A stretch of 64,000 nt of DNA from positions 558,001 through 622,000 of the forward strand of contig NZ_AP024276.1 of the NCBI RefSeq assembly GCF_021654455.1, in the 5' to 3' direction. The notes beneath the pieces are model-generated. The model saw only the letters and a list, made by a program, of their open reading frames with translations. It did no database searches and was not told the origin of the DNA. The DNA comes from Streptococcus parasuis (lineage in GTDB: Bacteria; Bacillota; Bacilli; Lactobacillales; Streptococcaceae). Of this stretch, positions 17,186 through 26,759 are shown one piece after another; within the stretch, counting starts at the first letter, position 1, and the number at the start of each line of letters is the position of its first letter. The translations under genes and the position numbers were made by a program.

Positions 17186-19207
17186 ATTACAAGTTTTGTT
17201 CAAGTCATTATATTTTTAATCCTATTAGTTATTTCCAATACCATTTATCGATTAAATCCCAAAGTTCCACTTCCATTTATTCAAATTTTATTGGGAGTTG
17301 GAGCAGGTCTACTATTTGGAGTCGGGAATCTCACCCTAGATGCTTCATTGTTCCTTGCTTTAGTTATTGCTCCTTTAAACTTTAGAGAGGGTCAGCAAAG
17401 TAATGTCGATGACTTGATGGAAAATTGGAAAGTTATTGCCTTCCTAATTTTTCCCTTGGTCTTTTTAACAGCCTTGGGAATCGGATCTTTGGCTGGCTAC
17501 TTATTACCAGTAGAGGTTCCTCTCTCTGCAAGTTTTGCCCTTGGGGCTGCACTTGCGCCGACAGATGCTGTAGCCTTTTTAGTGTTATCAAATCGCTTTG
17601 CTTTTCCAAAACGATTAGAAACCATTTTGACCCTAGAGGGCTTGCTGAATGATGCGAGTGGACTTGTTGCGTTTGAGTTTGCTGTGCTTGCTTTGACTAC
17701 AGGGAATTTTTCACTCATTAACGCAAGTGGTCAATTTGTTTGGGCACTTGTCGGTGGAATGCTCGCAGGACTTTTTCTTGCTTTTGGTCATCGTGGTTTG
17801 GTTTCATTACTTGAAAAACTGGATGCGGCAGATATTCCTGGAGTCCTGTTGCTCGAACTCTCATTACCATTAGTGGCTTATTTTGTGGCTACCTCTATTG
17901 GTGGTTCTGGAATTATTGCAGTGGTCATTGCAGGTCTGTTTCAATCGAAGCAGTTGAAAAAAATGACTTTGTTTGATGCGCGTGTGAATCGTGTGAACCA
18001 AATTGTTTGTGATACTCTAAATTTCTCATTGAATGGGTTGGTTTTTCTTGTTTTTGGGTATGAATTTACTCGAATCATTCAGCCTGCTTTGAGGAATCCA
18101 TTGATTAGTAATGGTCACTTGTTAGGGATAGTTATTCTCTTAACCATTAGTCTGTTTCTGCTACGCTTTATTGGCTTACTCTGCTTGAATGCTTATCGAA
18201 AAGCAAAATCTTCTAAGAGTGTTTATAGTGTGCATGAGCTGGGGATTCTAACATTTTCAGGGATGAAAGGGTCGGTCTCGATTGCTACGATTTTGTTGTT
18301 ACCAGAATTTGATAGCTTAATTTACAGTCTGATTCTATTTACTGTCGGAATGGTGACCCTGTTGAGTTTTTTGGTGGGATTATTCGTTTTGCCAAGGTTT
18401 GCAAAACAGAAGTCCGAGTCTCCGATTTTAGAAGGTTCTGTCCGAATCTCTATTCTGCAAGTGGTGGTAAACGAATTGGAACTAGATATTGAGGATGCCA
18501 CAAACCCAAATGGTATTTACATTGTTATTGGTCAATATTATAGGCGGATAGAACATCTTCATCGCCAGTTGATGACTGTAGACATACGCAAAGAGGTGGC
18601 CAGTTTAAGGTTGAAACTGGTAGAAATTGAACAGAAGGGGTTAGAGACTGCATTTGCGAAAGAACACCTTAGTTTGTCTTCCTACCGTCTCTATCAAAAC
18701 TATTTAAGAACATTGGAACAGGATATTAATCGCGACCTGATTCCAACCTTCAAATACTTATGGCTAATCAGTCGAAGGGTCATCAATAAGTGGTATCATG
18801 AATGGATTAGTATCGGAACTAGTTTACGGAAAAGGAATCAGGATGCAACTGTTCAAAAGAATGAGTACGATCCAGCATTGTCTGAATTATTCTTGGCCAA
18901 TACCGCAGAGATTATTCAATTTTTAGAGAAAAATCAGTTGAGGTGCTCTGCAGAATACATTCAGCAGCTAAAAGAATTCTGCTTATACCAAGCTCAATTG
19001 ATTCATGCAGGAATCAAGGTGGAAGATGTTATCGGACGGATGAAACCCGAAAGTTTAGATGATCTGTTACGAGGGTATTATTTAGAAAGAAAAGTGGTTG
19101 CAGAATATGAAAAGTATGGTCATTTATCACAAATGGCAGCCAAGCAAATGCGGCGCAATATTAACCAACTAGAAAGTTATGCGCTGACAGAGTTTGATTC
19201 TTTTTAA
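17186..19207 (+). CDS. Na+/H+ antiporter, CPA1 family (probable ATT start)
   Basis: A membrane antiporter of about 673 residues: some twelve helices (residues 1-430) with the family blocks ALAPTDAVAFLVL and LEGLLNDASGLVAFEF (Asp residues for ion binding), then a long cytoplasmic helical tail. The first ATG/GTG/TTG in frame is TTG 17291, which has no ribosome site and would delete the first helix. The frame is open further upstream, and ATT 17186 lies 5 nt after a strong AAGGGGGTG (17172-17180). From there the protein begins with a normal helix (SFVQVIIFLILLVIS). ATG 17181 is out of frame and soon stops. Confidence 0.8.
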   Translation: MTSFVQVIIFLILLVISNTIYRLNPKVPLPFIQILLGVGAGLLFGVGNLTLDASLFLALVIAPLNFREGQQSNVDDLMENWKVIAFLIFPLVFLTALGIGSLAGYLLPVEVPLSASFALGAALAPTDAVAFLVLSNRFAFPKRLETILTLEGLLNDASGLVAFEFAVLALTTGNFSLINASGQFVWALVGGMLAGLFLAFGHRGLVSLLEKLDAADIPGVLLLELSLPLVAYFVATSIGGSGIIAVVIAGLFQSKQLKKMTLFDARVNRVNQIVCDTLNFSLNGLVFLVFGYEFTRIIQPALRNPLISNGHLLGIVILLTISLFLLRFIGLLCLNAYRKAKSSKSVYSVHELGILTFSGMKGSVSIATILLLPEFDSLIYSLILFTVGMVTLLSFLVGLFVLPRFAKQKSESPILEGSVRISILQVVVNELELDIEDATNPNGIYIVIGQYYRRIEHLHRQLMTVDIRKEVASLRLKLVEIEQKGLETAFAKEHLSLSSYRLYQNYLRTLEQDINRDLIPTFKYLWLISRRVINKWYHEWISIGTSLRKRNQDATVQKNEYDPALSELFLANTAEIIQFLEKNQLRCSAEYIQQLKEFCLYQAQLIHAGIKVEDVIGRMKPESLDDLLRGYYLERKVVAEYEKYGHLSQMAAKQMRRNINQLESYALTEFDSF

Positions 19208-19241
19208 ATGCATGGATATTGAATCAGACACGAGTGGGTGA

Positions 19242-20673
19242 TAAAAAGAGGCTCTTTGTCAACTGTAGTGGGTAGATGAAAAGCTAACACCTAGAGAGGA
19301 CGAACTTCGTTCTCTCTTTCTTTATGTTCAAAGCAATCAAAATCCGTTTTTTAAAATTTTCAAAGTTCCTGAAACCAAAGGCATTTCTTTTAATGACTTT
19401 GATGAGATTATTGGTAGCTTCCAGTTTGGCGTTGGAATAAGGCAATTCCATGGCGTTTAAAACCTTGTCTTTATCCTTTAGAAATGTCTTAAATACCGTC
19501 TGAAAAATAAGATTAACAGTGGCTACTTCCTGTTCGATGAGGTCAAAGAAATGGTCTGAGTTCTTCTCTTGGAAATGGAATAAGAGCAATTGATAGAGTT
19601 CATAGTGCTGTCGTAGTTCCTTGGAGAAAGACAGGAGTTTTTCTAGGATTTCCTTGTTAGTCAAATGCATTCGAAACATAGGGCGATAAAATCGTTTATC
19701 GCTGAGTTTACGGCTATCTTGTTGTATCAATTTCCAGTAGCGTTTCAAGACTCGGTATTCCTGCGATGTTCTGTCGAATTGATTCATAATTTGAATACGG
19801 ACACGGTTCATAGCCCGGCTAAGGTGTTGAACAATATGAAAGCGGTCTAGTACGATTTTTGCATTCGGAAAAAGCTGTTTAGCAAGTTGATAATAGGGAC
19901 TAAACATATCCATGGTAATCACTTTGACCTGATTTCTAACCTTTCTAGGATAGCGTAGAAAGTGGTTTCGGATGGTTGCTTGAGTTCTTCCGTCGAGAAT
20001 GGCGATGACATTTAGGGAGTTGAAATCTTGAGCGATGAAGCTCATTTTCCCCTTCTTGAAGGCATACTCGTCCCAACTCATCACCTCAGGTAGGGTATTC
20101 CAATCCGTTTCAAACTTGAACTCATTGAGCTTTCTCATAACTGATGATGTTGAGATAGCTAGCCTGTGTGCGATATGTGTCATTGCTTGATTTTCGATGA
20201 GTAATTGGGCAATTTTCTGGTTAACAGCGACAGATATTTGATGGTTTTTCTTAACAAGAGGAGTTTCAGCGACCGCCATTTTCCCACATTCTTTACACTT
20301 GAAACGACGCTTTTTAAGGCGGATAAGGAGTGGATAACCAGCGGTTTCTAGGTAGGGAATTTTTGATGCTTTCTGGTAGTCGTACTTAGCCATTTGTCCC
20401 TTGCATTTTGGGCATTTAGGAGCCATGTAATCCAAGTAACCGTGGAGTTCTAAGTGAGTTCCCATATCATATTCATCAGTGATAGTGATATTTTTGTCTT
20501 TAATTCTGAGAAAATTTGTGATAAGATTTAGTTGTTCCATATGAGTCTTTCTAAAATGATAGTTTGAGCACTTTTCATTATAGGTCATATGGGACTTTTT
20601 TTCTATACTCAAAAAGGCTCCATAATCTCCACGGTGGTTTTACCCACTACAGAAATTATAGAGCCTAAAAAGA
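19242..20673. mobile_element. ISL3-family insertion sequence with 8-bp target duplication
   Basis: The element spans 19250-20665. Its ends are 25-bp imperfect inverted repeats (GGCTCT, 7 variable bases, CTGTAGTGGGTA at 19250-19274 and its complement at 20641-20665). It is flanked by perfect direct repeats TAAAAAGA (19242-19249 and 20666-20673), the 8-bp duplication expected of the ISL3 family. It lies between the antiporter gene and a terminator, and breaks no gene. Confidence 0.93.
19284..20540 (-). CDS. ISL3-family transposase
   Basis: A 418-residue transposase, the usual IS1167-type length. It has an N-terminal zinc-finger pair (CPKCKGQ about 39-42 and CKECGK about 76-79), a helix-turn-helix (MTHIAHRLAISTSSVMRKL) and a DDE_Tnp_ISL3 catalytic core (SWDEYAFKKGKMSF, ITMDMFSPYYQL, LDRFHIVQHLSRAMN). 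ATG 20540 is chosen; a longer frame from 20612 would put codons across a TATAAT -10 box and exceed the family length. The frame is intact. Confidence 0.93.
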   Translation of the reverse strand: MEQLNLITNFLRIKDKNITITDEYDMGTHLELHGYLDYMAPKCPKCKGQMAKYDYQKASKIPYLETAGYPLLIRLKKRRFKCKECGKMAVAETPLVKKNHQISVAVNQKIAQLLIENQAMTHIAHRLAISTSSVMRKLNEFKFETDWNTLPEVMSWDEYAFKKGKMSFIAQDFNSLNVIAILDGRTQATIRNHFLRYPRKVRNQVKVITMDMFSPYYQLAKQLFPNAKIVLDRFHIVQHLSRAMNRVRIQIMNQFDRTSQEYRVLKRYWKLIQQDSRKLSDKRFYRPMFRMHLTNKEILEKLLSFSKELRQHYELYQLLLFHFQEKNSDHFFDLIEQEVATVNLIFQTVFKTFLKDKDKVLNAMELPYSNAKLEATNNLIKVIKRNAFGFRNFENFKKRILIALNIKKERTKFVLSRC

Positions 20674-20687
20674 TGAATAAGAGTATA

Positions 20688-20738
20688 AGAAAAGGCCTAG
20701 AACCGGTGAGTGAATTTCCAACATTCTAGGTCTTTTCT
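20688..20738. terminator. Bidirectional rho-independent terminator
   Basis: A 15-bp stem (20688-20702 with 20724-20738, one G-U pair) lies after the ABC ATPase gene on the minus strand. Before the ISL3 insertion it would also have served the antiporter gene on the plus strand. Confidence 0.7.
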
Positions 20739-20760
20739 TATCTGATTCATTTGAATTGTG

Positions 20761-21543
20761 CTAGTTAAGAATTGGCTTAATGAACAATCGCTCGTCTCCT
20801 AGTTCAATCAATTCAACTTGATTATCATAAAAATCACTGAGCAGAGCAGGAGTTAGAATTTCTTGTTTTGGTCCTTGTACCAAGACTTTCCCTTCTTTTA
20901 GAAGGAGGACGTGAGTAAAGTTGTTTGTGATTTCTTCTGCGTGGTGGGTGACATAGATGATGGCAGGAGCATTTGGGAGTTGACAGATAGAATCGATATG
21001 ATGAAGGAGGCGCTCGCGTGCCAATAGGTCAAGTCCAACGGTTGCTTCATCTAATATCAAAATAGCTGGATCTTCCATGAGGCTACGGGCAATGAGCAGG
21101 AGTTGGCGTTCACCCTGTGAAAGGCTCGCATAAGTCCGACCAATTAGGTGACTAGCTTCAATAGACCTAAGCATAGCTTTTGCTTCGTCGAGCTCCGCTT
21201 GCCCATATTCACGATATAGGATGGAGGACTTATATTTACCTGTCAATACGATTTGTTCTGCGGTTAGGTCAATGGGAAATCGTTCTGCTAGAAAAGAACC
21301 GACCACACCAATTTTCGTACGAAGACTAGGAATATCACCTTTACCAAATTCAACCCCTAATACTGTCAAATCACCAGAGGTTTTCCAAAATTCTGCCATT
21401 AGAATACGCAGGAGTGTTGACTTGCCAGCACCGTTGAGACCCAAAATTGCCCAACGTTCTCCTGGTTGAAATTCCCAGTTTATATCTTCTAAAATTGTTT
21501 TACCCTGTCTCTTATAATAGACATGTTTCATTGAAAGAATCAT
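20761..21543 (-). CDS. ABC transporter ATP-binding protein (YlmA-like)
   Basis: A 260-residue stand-alone ATPase: Walker A LGLNGAGKST (about 34-43), signature LSQGERQ (about 137-143), Walker B AILILDEATVGLD (about 157-169) and H-loop VTHHAEE. It resembles B. subtilis YlmA and the ModF/phosphonate-type ATPases, which lack a linked permease. No permease gene is adjacent. GGAGATAAGC precedes ATG. The role is unknown. Confidence 0.85.
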   Translation of the reverse strand: MILSMKHVYYKRQGKTILEDINWEFQPGERWAILGLNGAGKSTLLRILMAEFWKTSGDLTVLGVEFGKGDIPSLRTKIGVVGSFLAERFPIDLTAEQIVLTGKYKSSILYREYGQAELDEAKAMLRSIEASHLIGRTYASLSQGERQLLLIARSLMEDPAILILDEATVGLDLLARERLLHHIDSICQLPNAPAIIYVTHHAEEITNNFTHVLLLKEGKVLVQGPKQEILTPALLSDFYDNQVELIELGDERLFIKPILN

Positions 21544-21679
21544 TGCTTATCTCCTATTCCTTTTGATTATTGTATCATAAAAATGTCAGCAAAAGATGAT
21601 TCTTCTAACAAGATATATGGTATATTTCAGATTTTATGGTATAATTGAAATGTTATAAATTTTATTATAGGAGAACATC

Positions 21680-23017
21680 ATGGAAGACCCTGGTAGTCAG
21701 ACCATCTATTTACAACTATTTATTTTATTCTTATTGACCTTGTTCAATGCCTTTTTCTCAGCATCAGAAATGGCTCTAGTTTCCCTTAATCGTTCGAGAG
21801 TTGAACAAAAAGCTGCAGAAGGGGAAAAGAAGTTTGTTCGTCTTTTGACGGTGTTAGAAAATCCAAACAATTTCTTATCTACGATTCAGGTCGGAATCAC
21901 CTTTATTTCAATCCTTTCTGGTGCTAGCTTGGCCAATGATTTAGGGGCTGTTTTTGCAAAATGGATGGGAAATTCTGCGACTGCTCAGACAGCTGGTTAC
22001 TGGCTAGCTCTGGCGATGCTGACATTTGTATCTATTGTTCTTGGTGAATTGTATCCGAAACGAATTGCCATGAATATGAAAGAAAACTTGGCAGTTGTCA
22101 CAGCACCAGTCATTATTTTTCTTGGGAAAATTGTAAGTCCTTTTGTCTGGTTGTTATCAGCTGCGACAAACTTGATTAGTCGTATTACGCCTATGAATTT
22201 CGATGATGCAGATGAGCAAATGACTCGAGATGAGATTGAGTATATCTTAACCAAGAGCGAACAAACCTTAGATGCTGAAGAAATCGAAATGCTTCAAGGA
22301 ATATTCAATTTAGATGAAATGATGGCTCGTGAAGTCATGGTACCGCGTACAGATGCTTTCATGGTAGATATCGAAGATGATATTAACGTCATCATGCCAG
22401 AAATTCTTCGCCAAAATTTTTCTCGAATACCTGTTTACGAAGGGGATAAAGACAATATCATTGGCCTCATTCATACCAAGAAAATTCTTGCTGAAAGTTT
22501 CACAAATGGATTCGATCAGTTAAAGATTCGCCGTATTATGCAGGAACCACTATTCGTTCCTGAGACGATTTTTGTGGATGATTTGCTCAAGTCTTTGCGA
22601 AATACTCAAAACCAAATGGCCATCTTACTAGATGAGTATGGTGGCGTATCAGGGATTGTTACCCTCGAAGACCTGCTTGAAGAAATTGTCGGGGAAATTG
22701 ATGATGAAACTGACAAAACAGAAATCTTTGTGCGTGAAATTGCGGAAAATACGTTCATTGTCCAAGGTAGTATGACCTTGAATGATTTCAACGAGCACTT
22801 TGATTTGGATTTGAGTAGTGATGATGTTGATACCATTGCAGGATTTTACTTGACAGGGCTTGGAACCATTCCAAGTCAGGATGAAAAAGAAGCCTACGAA
22901 TTAGACAACAATGGTTTCCACATTGTGATGGTCAATGACAAAGTGAAAAATGGCCGTGTAACAAAATTGAAAATTCTCATCACACCACTTGATGATGAGA
23001 ACGAAGAGAAGGACTAG
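21680..23017 (+). CDS. CNNM/CorC-HlyC family membrane protein with CBS domains
   Basis: A 445-residue protein in three parts: a DUF21/CNNM membrane domain (residues 10-200, four helices, [13 protein letters not shown] near 23-35), two CBS domains (about 215-335; [27 protein letters not shown]) and a C-terminal CorC_HlyC domain (about 345-440). Members are linked to Mg2+ or Co2+ efflux and to salt tolerance; the old 'hemolysin' label is not supported by sequence. A TATAAT at about 21640 and GGAGAA ribosome site precede it. Confidence 0.9.
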   Translation: MEDPGSQTIYLQLFILFLLTLFNAFFSASEMALVSLNRSRVEQKAAEGEKKFVRLLTVLENPNNFLSTIQVGITFISILSGASLANDLGAVFAKWMGNSATAQTAGYWLALAMLTFVSIVLGELYPKRIAMNMKENLAVVTAPVIIFLGKIVSPFVWLLSAATNLISRITPMNFDDADEQMTRDEIEYILTKSEQTLDAEEIEMLQGIFNLDEMMAREVMVPRTDAFMVDIEDDINVIMPEILRQNFSRIPVYEGDKDNIIGLIHTKKILAESFTNGFDQLKIRRIMQEPLFVPETIFVDDLLKSLRNTQNQMAILLDEYGGVSGIVTLEDLLEEIVGEIDDETDKTEIFVREIAENTFIVQGSMTLNDFNEHFDLDLSSDDVDTIAGFYLTGLGTIPSQDEKEAYELDNNGFHIVMVNDKVKNGRVTKLKILITPLDDENEEKD

Positions 23018-23037
23018 TTTTGGTCTTTCTTTTTTTT
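23007..23037 (+). terminator. Rho-independent terminator
   Basis: An 8-bp stem (23007-23014 with 23023-23030, one G-U pair) overlaps the stop codon and leads into a long T run. Confidence 0.75.
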
Positions 23038-23127
23038 ATTCTTTTCTAAGATCAACCTTATCATTGAGTATTGTCTTGAAAATGTGTTACACTTATTTTC
23101 AGAAAATGAAAGACAAAGGGAAATTGA

Positions 23128-23730
23128 ATGAGAAATTTAGTTGTTTTTTTACACACATCCTTGGATGGGATTGTTGAGGGACCAAATGGGGCTATGGATA
23201 TTGGTTTTGTTCACTACAATGAAGAACTTGAGCAGTTTGCCCAAAAAGTGACTGCCAATGCAGATACGATATTATGGGGAAGAGCAACCTATGAGATGAT
23301 GTACCAGTATTGGCCAAATATGTTGAACAATGAGGAAGCAAGTGAGCATGAACGTGCTCATGCTGCCTGGATAGACGCTGTTGAGAAAATTGTTTGTTCA
23401 AGAACGTTACAGGAAACTACTTGGAATCATACAACATTGATTCATGAACAGATTACTGAAAAAATTCATGAGCTGAAAGCAGAGAATGCTAGAGATATTT
23501 TAGTTTTAGGAAGCCCTCGTCTGGCTAAATTTCTCCTGAAAGAAAACCTAGTAGATATTTTGAAATTGACTGTGTCGCCAGTCATTGTTGGGAGTGGCCT
23601 ACGATTGTTTGAAGGGATAGAAGAGCAACTTGAATTAGTAGACACTCAAATAATGGAGTCGGGAGTGCTTGGCTTGACATATCGGATACGAAAAGATAGA
23701 GAGTTGTCGAATGAAGCAAATAGTCTATAA
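23128..23730 (+). CDS. Dihydrofolate reductase / RibD C-terminal family protein
   Basis: A 200-residue single-domain member of the RibD_C/DHFR-like superfamily, close to B. subtilis YyaP. The N-terminal strand MRNLVVFLHTSLDGIVEGPNG, the NADPH-binding LWGRATYEMM (about 51-60) and the late DILVLGSPRLAKFLL (about 131-145) are typical. Such proteins are probably NADPH-dependent reductases with unknown substrate and should not be called DHFR. GGGAAATTG precedes ATG. It is transcribed alone. Confidence 0.8.
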   Translation: MRNLVVFLHTSLDGIVEGPNGAMDIGFVHYNEELEQFAQKVTANADTILWGRATYEMMYQYWPNMLNNEEASEHERAHAAWIDAVEKIVCSRTLQETTWNHTTLIHEQITEKIHELKAENARDILVLGSPRLAKFLLKENLVDILKLTVSPVIVGSGLRLFEGIEEQLELVDTQIMESGVLGLTYRIRKDRELSNEANSL

Positions 23731-23744
23731 TAGAAGCGTTTCCA
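23731..23744 (+). promoter_or_regulatory. CcpA-type cre site upstream of pflA
   Basis: TAGAAGCGTTTCCA matches the cre consensus TGnAAnCGnTTnCA except at base 2. It lies 44 bp before ATG of pflA. Catabolite control of pyruvate formate-lyase activation is known in streptococci. Confidence 0.55.
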
Positions 23745-23787
23745 TTTTTGTGTTATACTAGAGGCATAAAGTTGTGAGGAAAAGATT

Positions 23788-24576
23788 ATGACAGAGGTTG
23801 ATTATCGTAAAGTAACTGGTTTGGTTCATTCAACAGAAAGTTTTGGTTCCGTTGATGGTCCTGGTGTACGTTTTGTTGTCTTTATGCAAGGTTGCCATAT
23901 GCGTTGCCAATATTGCCACAATCCGGATACATGGGATTTGGTCAACCCTGCTGCGACGGAGCGTACGGCAGAGGATGTGTTAAACGAGGCCCTTCGCTTT
24001 CGTATGTTTTGGGGAAAGGAAGGCGGAATAACTGTTTCTGGTGGTGAAGCTACCATTCAGATTGATTTTTTGATTGCCTTATTCACACTTGCAAAGGAAA
24101 AAGGCATCCATACCACTTTGGATACCTGTGCCTTAACCTTCCGTTCAACGGAGCGATATTTGGAAAAATACAATCGTCTCATGGAAGTAACGGATTTGGT
24201 GCTTCTTGATATTAAGGAAATAAATCCTGAACAACACCGAGTTGTGACTGGACACAGTAATAAAACCATTTTGGAATGCGCTCGTTATTTATCCGACATT
24301 GGAAAACCTGTTTGGATTCGTCACGTTTTGGTGCCAAATTTAACTGATCGAGATGAAGATTTGATTGAGCTTGGTAAATTTGTCAAAACTTTAAACAATG
24401 TAGAACGTTTTGAGGTATTGCCATACCACAATCTTGGTGAATTTAAGTGGCGTGAACTTGGCCGTCCATATCCACTTGAGGGAACAAAACCTCCAACACG
24501 AGCTAGAGTGGAAAATGCTAAAGCCTTGATGGAGACTGAAACGTATCAAGAATATCTGAATCGAATTAAGGGATAA
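23788..24576 (+). CDS. pflA: Pyruvate formate-lyase activating enzyme
   Basis: A 262-residue glycyl-radical activase. The radical SAM cluster motif CHMRCQYC sits at about residues 36-43 (MQGCHMRCQYCHNPDTW). GGITVSGGEATIQ (about 77-89) is the SAM-binding 'GGE' block. It installs the glycyl radical on pyruvate formate-lyase under anaerobic conditions, in mixed-acid fermentation. Only the activase gene is here; pfl lies elsewhere, as usual in streptococci. A cre-like site lies upstream. Confidence 0.95.
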   Translation: MTEVDYRKVTGLVHSTESFGSVDGPGVRFVVFMQGCHMRCQYCHNPDTWDLVNPAATERTAEDVLNEALRFRMFWGKEGGITVSGGEATIQIDFLIALFTLAKEKGIHTTLDTCALTFRSTERYLEKYNRLMEVTDLVLLDIKEINPEQHRVVTGHSNKTILECARYLSDIGKPVWIRHVLVPNLTDRDEDLIELGKFVKTLNNVERFEVLPYHNLGEFKWRELGRPYPLEGTKPPTRARVENAKALMETETYQEYLNRIKG

Positions 24577-24596
24577 TATTGATAAAGTAGGAGATT

Positions 24597-25739
24597 ATGA
24601 GAAAAAGATTTAGTATTATAGGGACGGGCTTAACTTTTCTCTTATTTGTAGGGATTTTATTGGGTCTGTTTTTCCTAGGGGATAGGACAGAGCAAGAGCA
24701 GACAAAGGTTACAACGACGTCATCTAGCCAAGAAATATCTGCTAGGGACAAAGTGATTGCAAATTATCTAGATCAGATGACCTTAGAAGAAAAGGTTGGA
24801 CAGATGATTTTTGCTCGGATGCCATCTGCAGGACAAGCTGAGGCATTGGAAACCTATCATTTTGGAGGCTATATCTTATTTGCAAGTGATTTTGAAGGTA
24901 AGACACTGGAGCAAGTTAAAGAAGAGATTGCTTCTTATCAATCACTTTCAAAAGTGCCGCTATTAATGGCTTCAGATGAGGAAGGTGGGACGGTAACGAG
25001 GATTAGTCAACTTCTGGAAACACCTTTTGCATCGCCTTTGGAATTGTACCAAGCTGGCGGCATTGAGGCGATTTTGTCGGATGCCAAACAGAAGACCAGT
25101 CTTTTAAAAGGAGAGGGAATCTACGCAGGCTTCTTCCCTGTTGCAGATTTATCCACTGATCCATCCTCTTTTATCTACGATAGGACCATTGGACAGGATG
25201 CGAAAACCACTTCAGACTATATTGGTCAATTGGTTACATTATTGAAAGAGGAACAATTTGCTTCGACCCTGAAGCATTTCCCGGGTTATGGGGATAATGC
25301 GGATTCGCATACGGATTTGGTCTATGACAATCGAAGTTTAGAAGAATTGCGGGCCAATGATTTTCTTCCTTTTAAAGCTGGTATTGAGGCAGGTGCAGAC
25401 TCCATCATGGTTAGCCACAATATCGTACCTGCCATTGATGCTGTTCCATCTTCCGTTTCACCTGAAATCAATAAAATTCTTCGGAATGAGCTTGGTTTTG
25501 AGGGTGTCATTATGACGGATGATTTTGATATGCAAGGCTTGGTCCAATTTGTAGATCAAGATACAGGTGCCCTGCAGACCATTCAAGCTGGGACTGATAT
25601 GATATTGTCTTCAAGTTATGCCAGTCAAATTCCTTATATTATCGAACAAGTAAAGGCTGGAACTATTACAGAGGAACGGCTTGACCAATCCGTCAAACGG
25701 ATTTTGGGAATGAAATATGATCTCGGTTTAATCAAATAA
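24597..25739 (+). CDS. Glycoside hydrolase family 3 (NagZ-like), membrane-anchored
   Basis: A 380-residue protein with an N-terminal membrane helix or uncleaved signal (about residues 7-28), a Ser/Thr/Gln-rich linker, then a GH3 N-terminal barrel (about 50-375). The catalytic-region motifs are intact: LKHFPGYGDNADSHTDL (NagZ His/Asp loop, about 222-238), SIMVSHNIVPAID, and MTDDFDMQGL (nucleophile Asp, about 303). It probably removes beta-N-acetylglucosamine from wall fragments or host glycans outside the membrane. The gene is 20 bp after pflA and ends in a strong shared terminator. Confidence 0.87.
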   Translation: MRKRFSIIGTGLTFLLFVGILLGLFFLGDRTEQEQTKVTTTSSSQEISARDKVIANYLDQMTLEEKVGQMIFARMPSAGQAEALETYHFGGYILFASDFEGKTLEQVKEEIASYQSLSKVPLLMASDEEGGTVTRISQLLETPFASPLELYQAGGIEAILSDAKQKTSLLKGEGIYAGFFPVADLSTDPSSFIYDRTIGQDAKTTSDYIGQLVTLLKEEQFASTLKHFPGYGDNADSHTDLVYDNRSLEELRANDFLPFKAGIEAGADSIMVSHNIVPAIDAVPSSVSPEINKILRNELGFEGVIMTDDFDMQGLVQFVDQDTGALQTIQAGTDMILSSSYASQIPYIIEQVKAGTITEERLDQSVKRILGMKYDLGLIK

Positions 25740-25773
25740 CGAAAAAGGAAGTGCTAGATACTTCCTTTTTCGT
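25739..25773. terminator. Bidirectional rho-independent terminator
   Basis: A perfect 14-bp stem (25739-25752 with 25760-25773) with T/A tracts on both sides, between the convergent GH3 and VOC genes. Confidence 0.9.
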
Positions 25774-25774
25774 A

Positions 25775-26617
25775 TTAATCTAAAACAAGCTTCGTTTTAA
25801 TACCATCCACATCAACAAAGGCTGCGCTATTGTCTAGTCTTTGAAGGTTTAGGTTTGTAGCAATGGCACGATTTAAGGTTGCTTCAAAAGCTTCTGGATT
25901 GGAATAGATAAGCGAATAGTAGGCAAGTCCTGGCATGCCTTCTTGTCTGGTTTTCAGATTTTTGCCACCCCATTCATTGACAGCTAGGTGGTGGTGATAA
26001 TCGCCTGAGGCTAACCAGGATGCAGATGGAACGGAGAATTTATCCTCGATAGCTAGGACCTCTTGGTAAAATCGGCTAGAAGCTGCGCTTTCTCGGACAG
26101 ATAGATGGACATGGCCCATGCGACTACCAGTTGGCATCTGATAGGCTGCGTCAGCTTTTTTCCCTAAAGCATAGATCGTTTCAGCATCCATAGGCTCAGT
26201 AATGCCGACGATGCGGCCGTCTGGGCGGACATCCCAAGTGTCTTGAGGCAGATCGCGGTAAATCTCAATGCCATTGCCTTCGGTGTCGGCTAGGTAAATG
26301 GCTTCGCTGTAACCGTGGTCGCTGGCGCCTTGGAGGGGAATCTTATTGTCGATAAAGTGGCGGAAAATGGTACCAAGGTCCTCGCGGCTAGGTAGGACAA
26401 TGGCCAAGTGATAGAGTCCGTAGCTGCGGTGGACTTCGTCTTTCTGTTCTGTCTGAATCAGGCGGACAAGGGTGTTTTTTCCAACGCCAAGGTCAATCTG
26501 TTTAGGGCTTTGGAAGAGGACTTGCAGTCCCAAGACTTGTTGGTAAAACAAGCTTTGGAGTTCTAAATCGCGGACATTGAGGGCCACATGGCCCAGTTCG
26601 AATTGGGAATTGTACAT
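25775..26617 (-). CDS. VOC-family dioxygenase/glyoxalase, CatE-like
   Basis: A 280-residue protein made of two vicinal-oxygen-chelate units (about 8-120 and 165-275). Metal ligands are plausible in GHVALNVRDLELQ (His 9), YHLAIVLPS and GHVHLSVRES. It resembles B. subtilis CatE, a catechol-2,3-dioxygenase for quinones. It is divergent from an HxlR regulator, as catDE is controlled by the HxlR-type CatR. The predicted promoter (TTGTAT, 16 bp, TACAAT on the minus strand, 26685-26658) overlaps a palindrome at 26677-26696. Confidence 0.8.
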   Translation of the reverse strand: MYNSQFELGHVALNVRDLELQSLFYQQVLGLQVLFQSPKQIDLGVGKNTLVRLIQTEQKDEVHRSYGLYHLAIVLPSREDLGTIFRHFIDNKIPLQGASDHGYSEAIYLADTEGNGIEIYRDLPQDTWDVRPDGRIVGITEPMDAETIYALGKKADAAYQMPTGSRMGHVHLSVRESAASSRFYQEVLAIEDKFSVPSASWLASGDYHHHLAVNEWGGKNLKTRQEGMPGLAYYSLIYSNPEAFEATLNRAIATNLNLQRLDNSAAFVDVDGIKTKLVLD

Positions 26618-26676
26618 AGGAATACCTTGCTTTCTTATTCTACTCTTTTATGGTATGATTGTAGCAAATACAGTTC

Positions 26677-26696
26677 AAAATACAAGTAGGTATTTT
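26677..26696. promoter_or_regulatory. HxlR-type operator over the VOC gene promoter
   Basis: AAAATAC (26677-26683), 6-bp spacer, GTATTTT (26690-26696): perfect 7-bp inverted arms covering the predicted -35 of the VOC gene (26680-26685). It lies between the divergent genes. Confidence 0.55.
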
Positions 26697-26759
26697 TTGA
26701 ATAGTCACTATCTTTTTCTAAAGTAATGTGGCGATTCAAGGAAAAGAAGGAGGAGTTTG

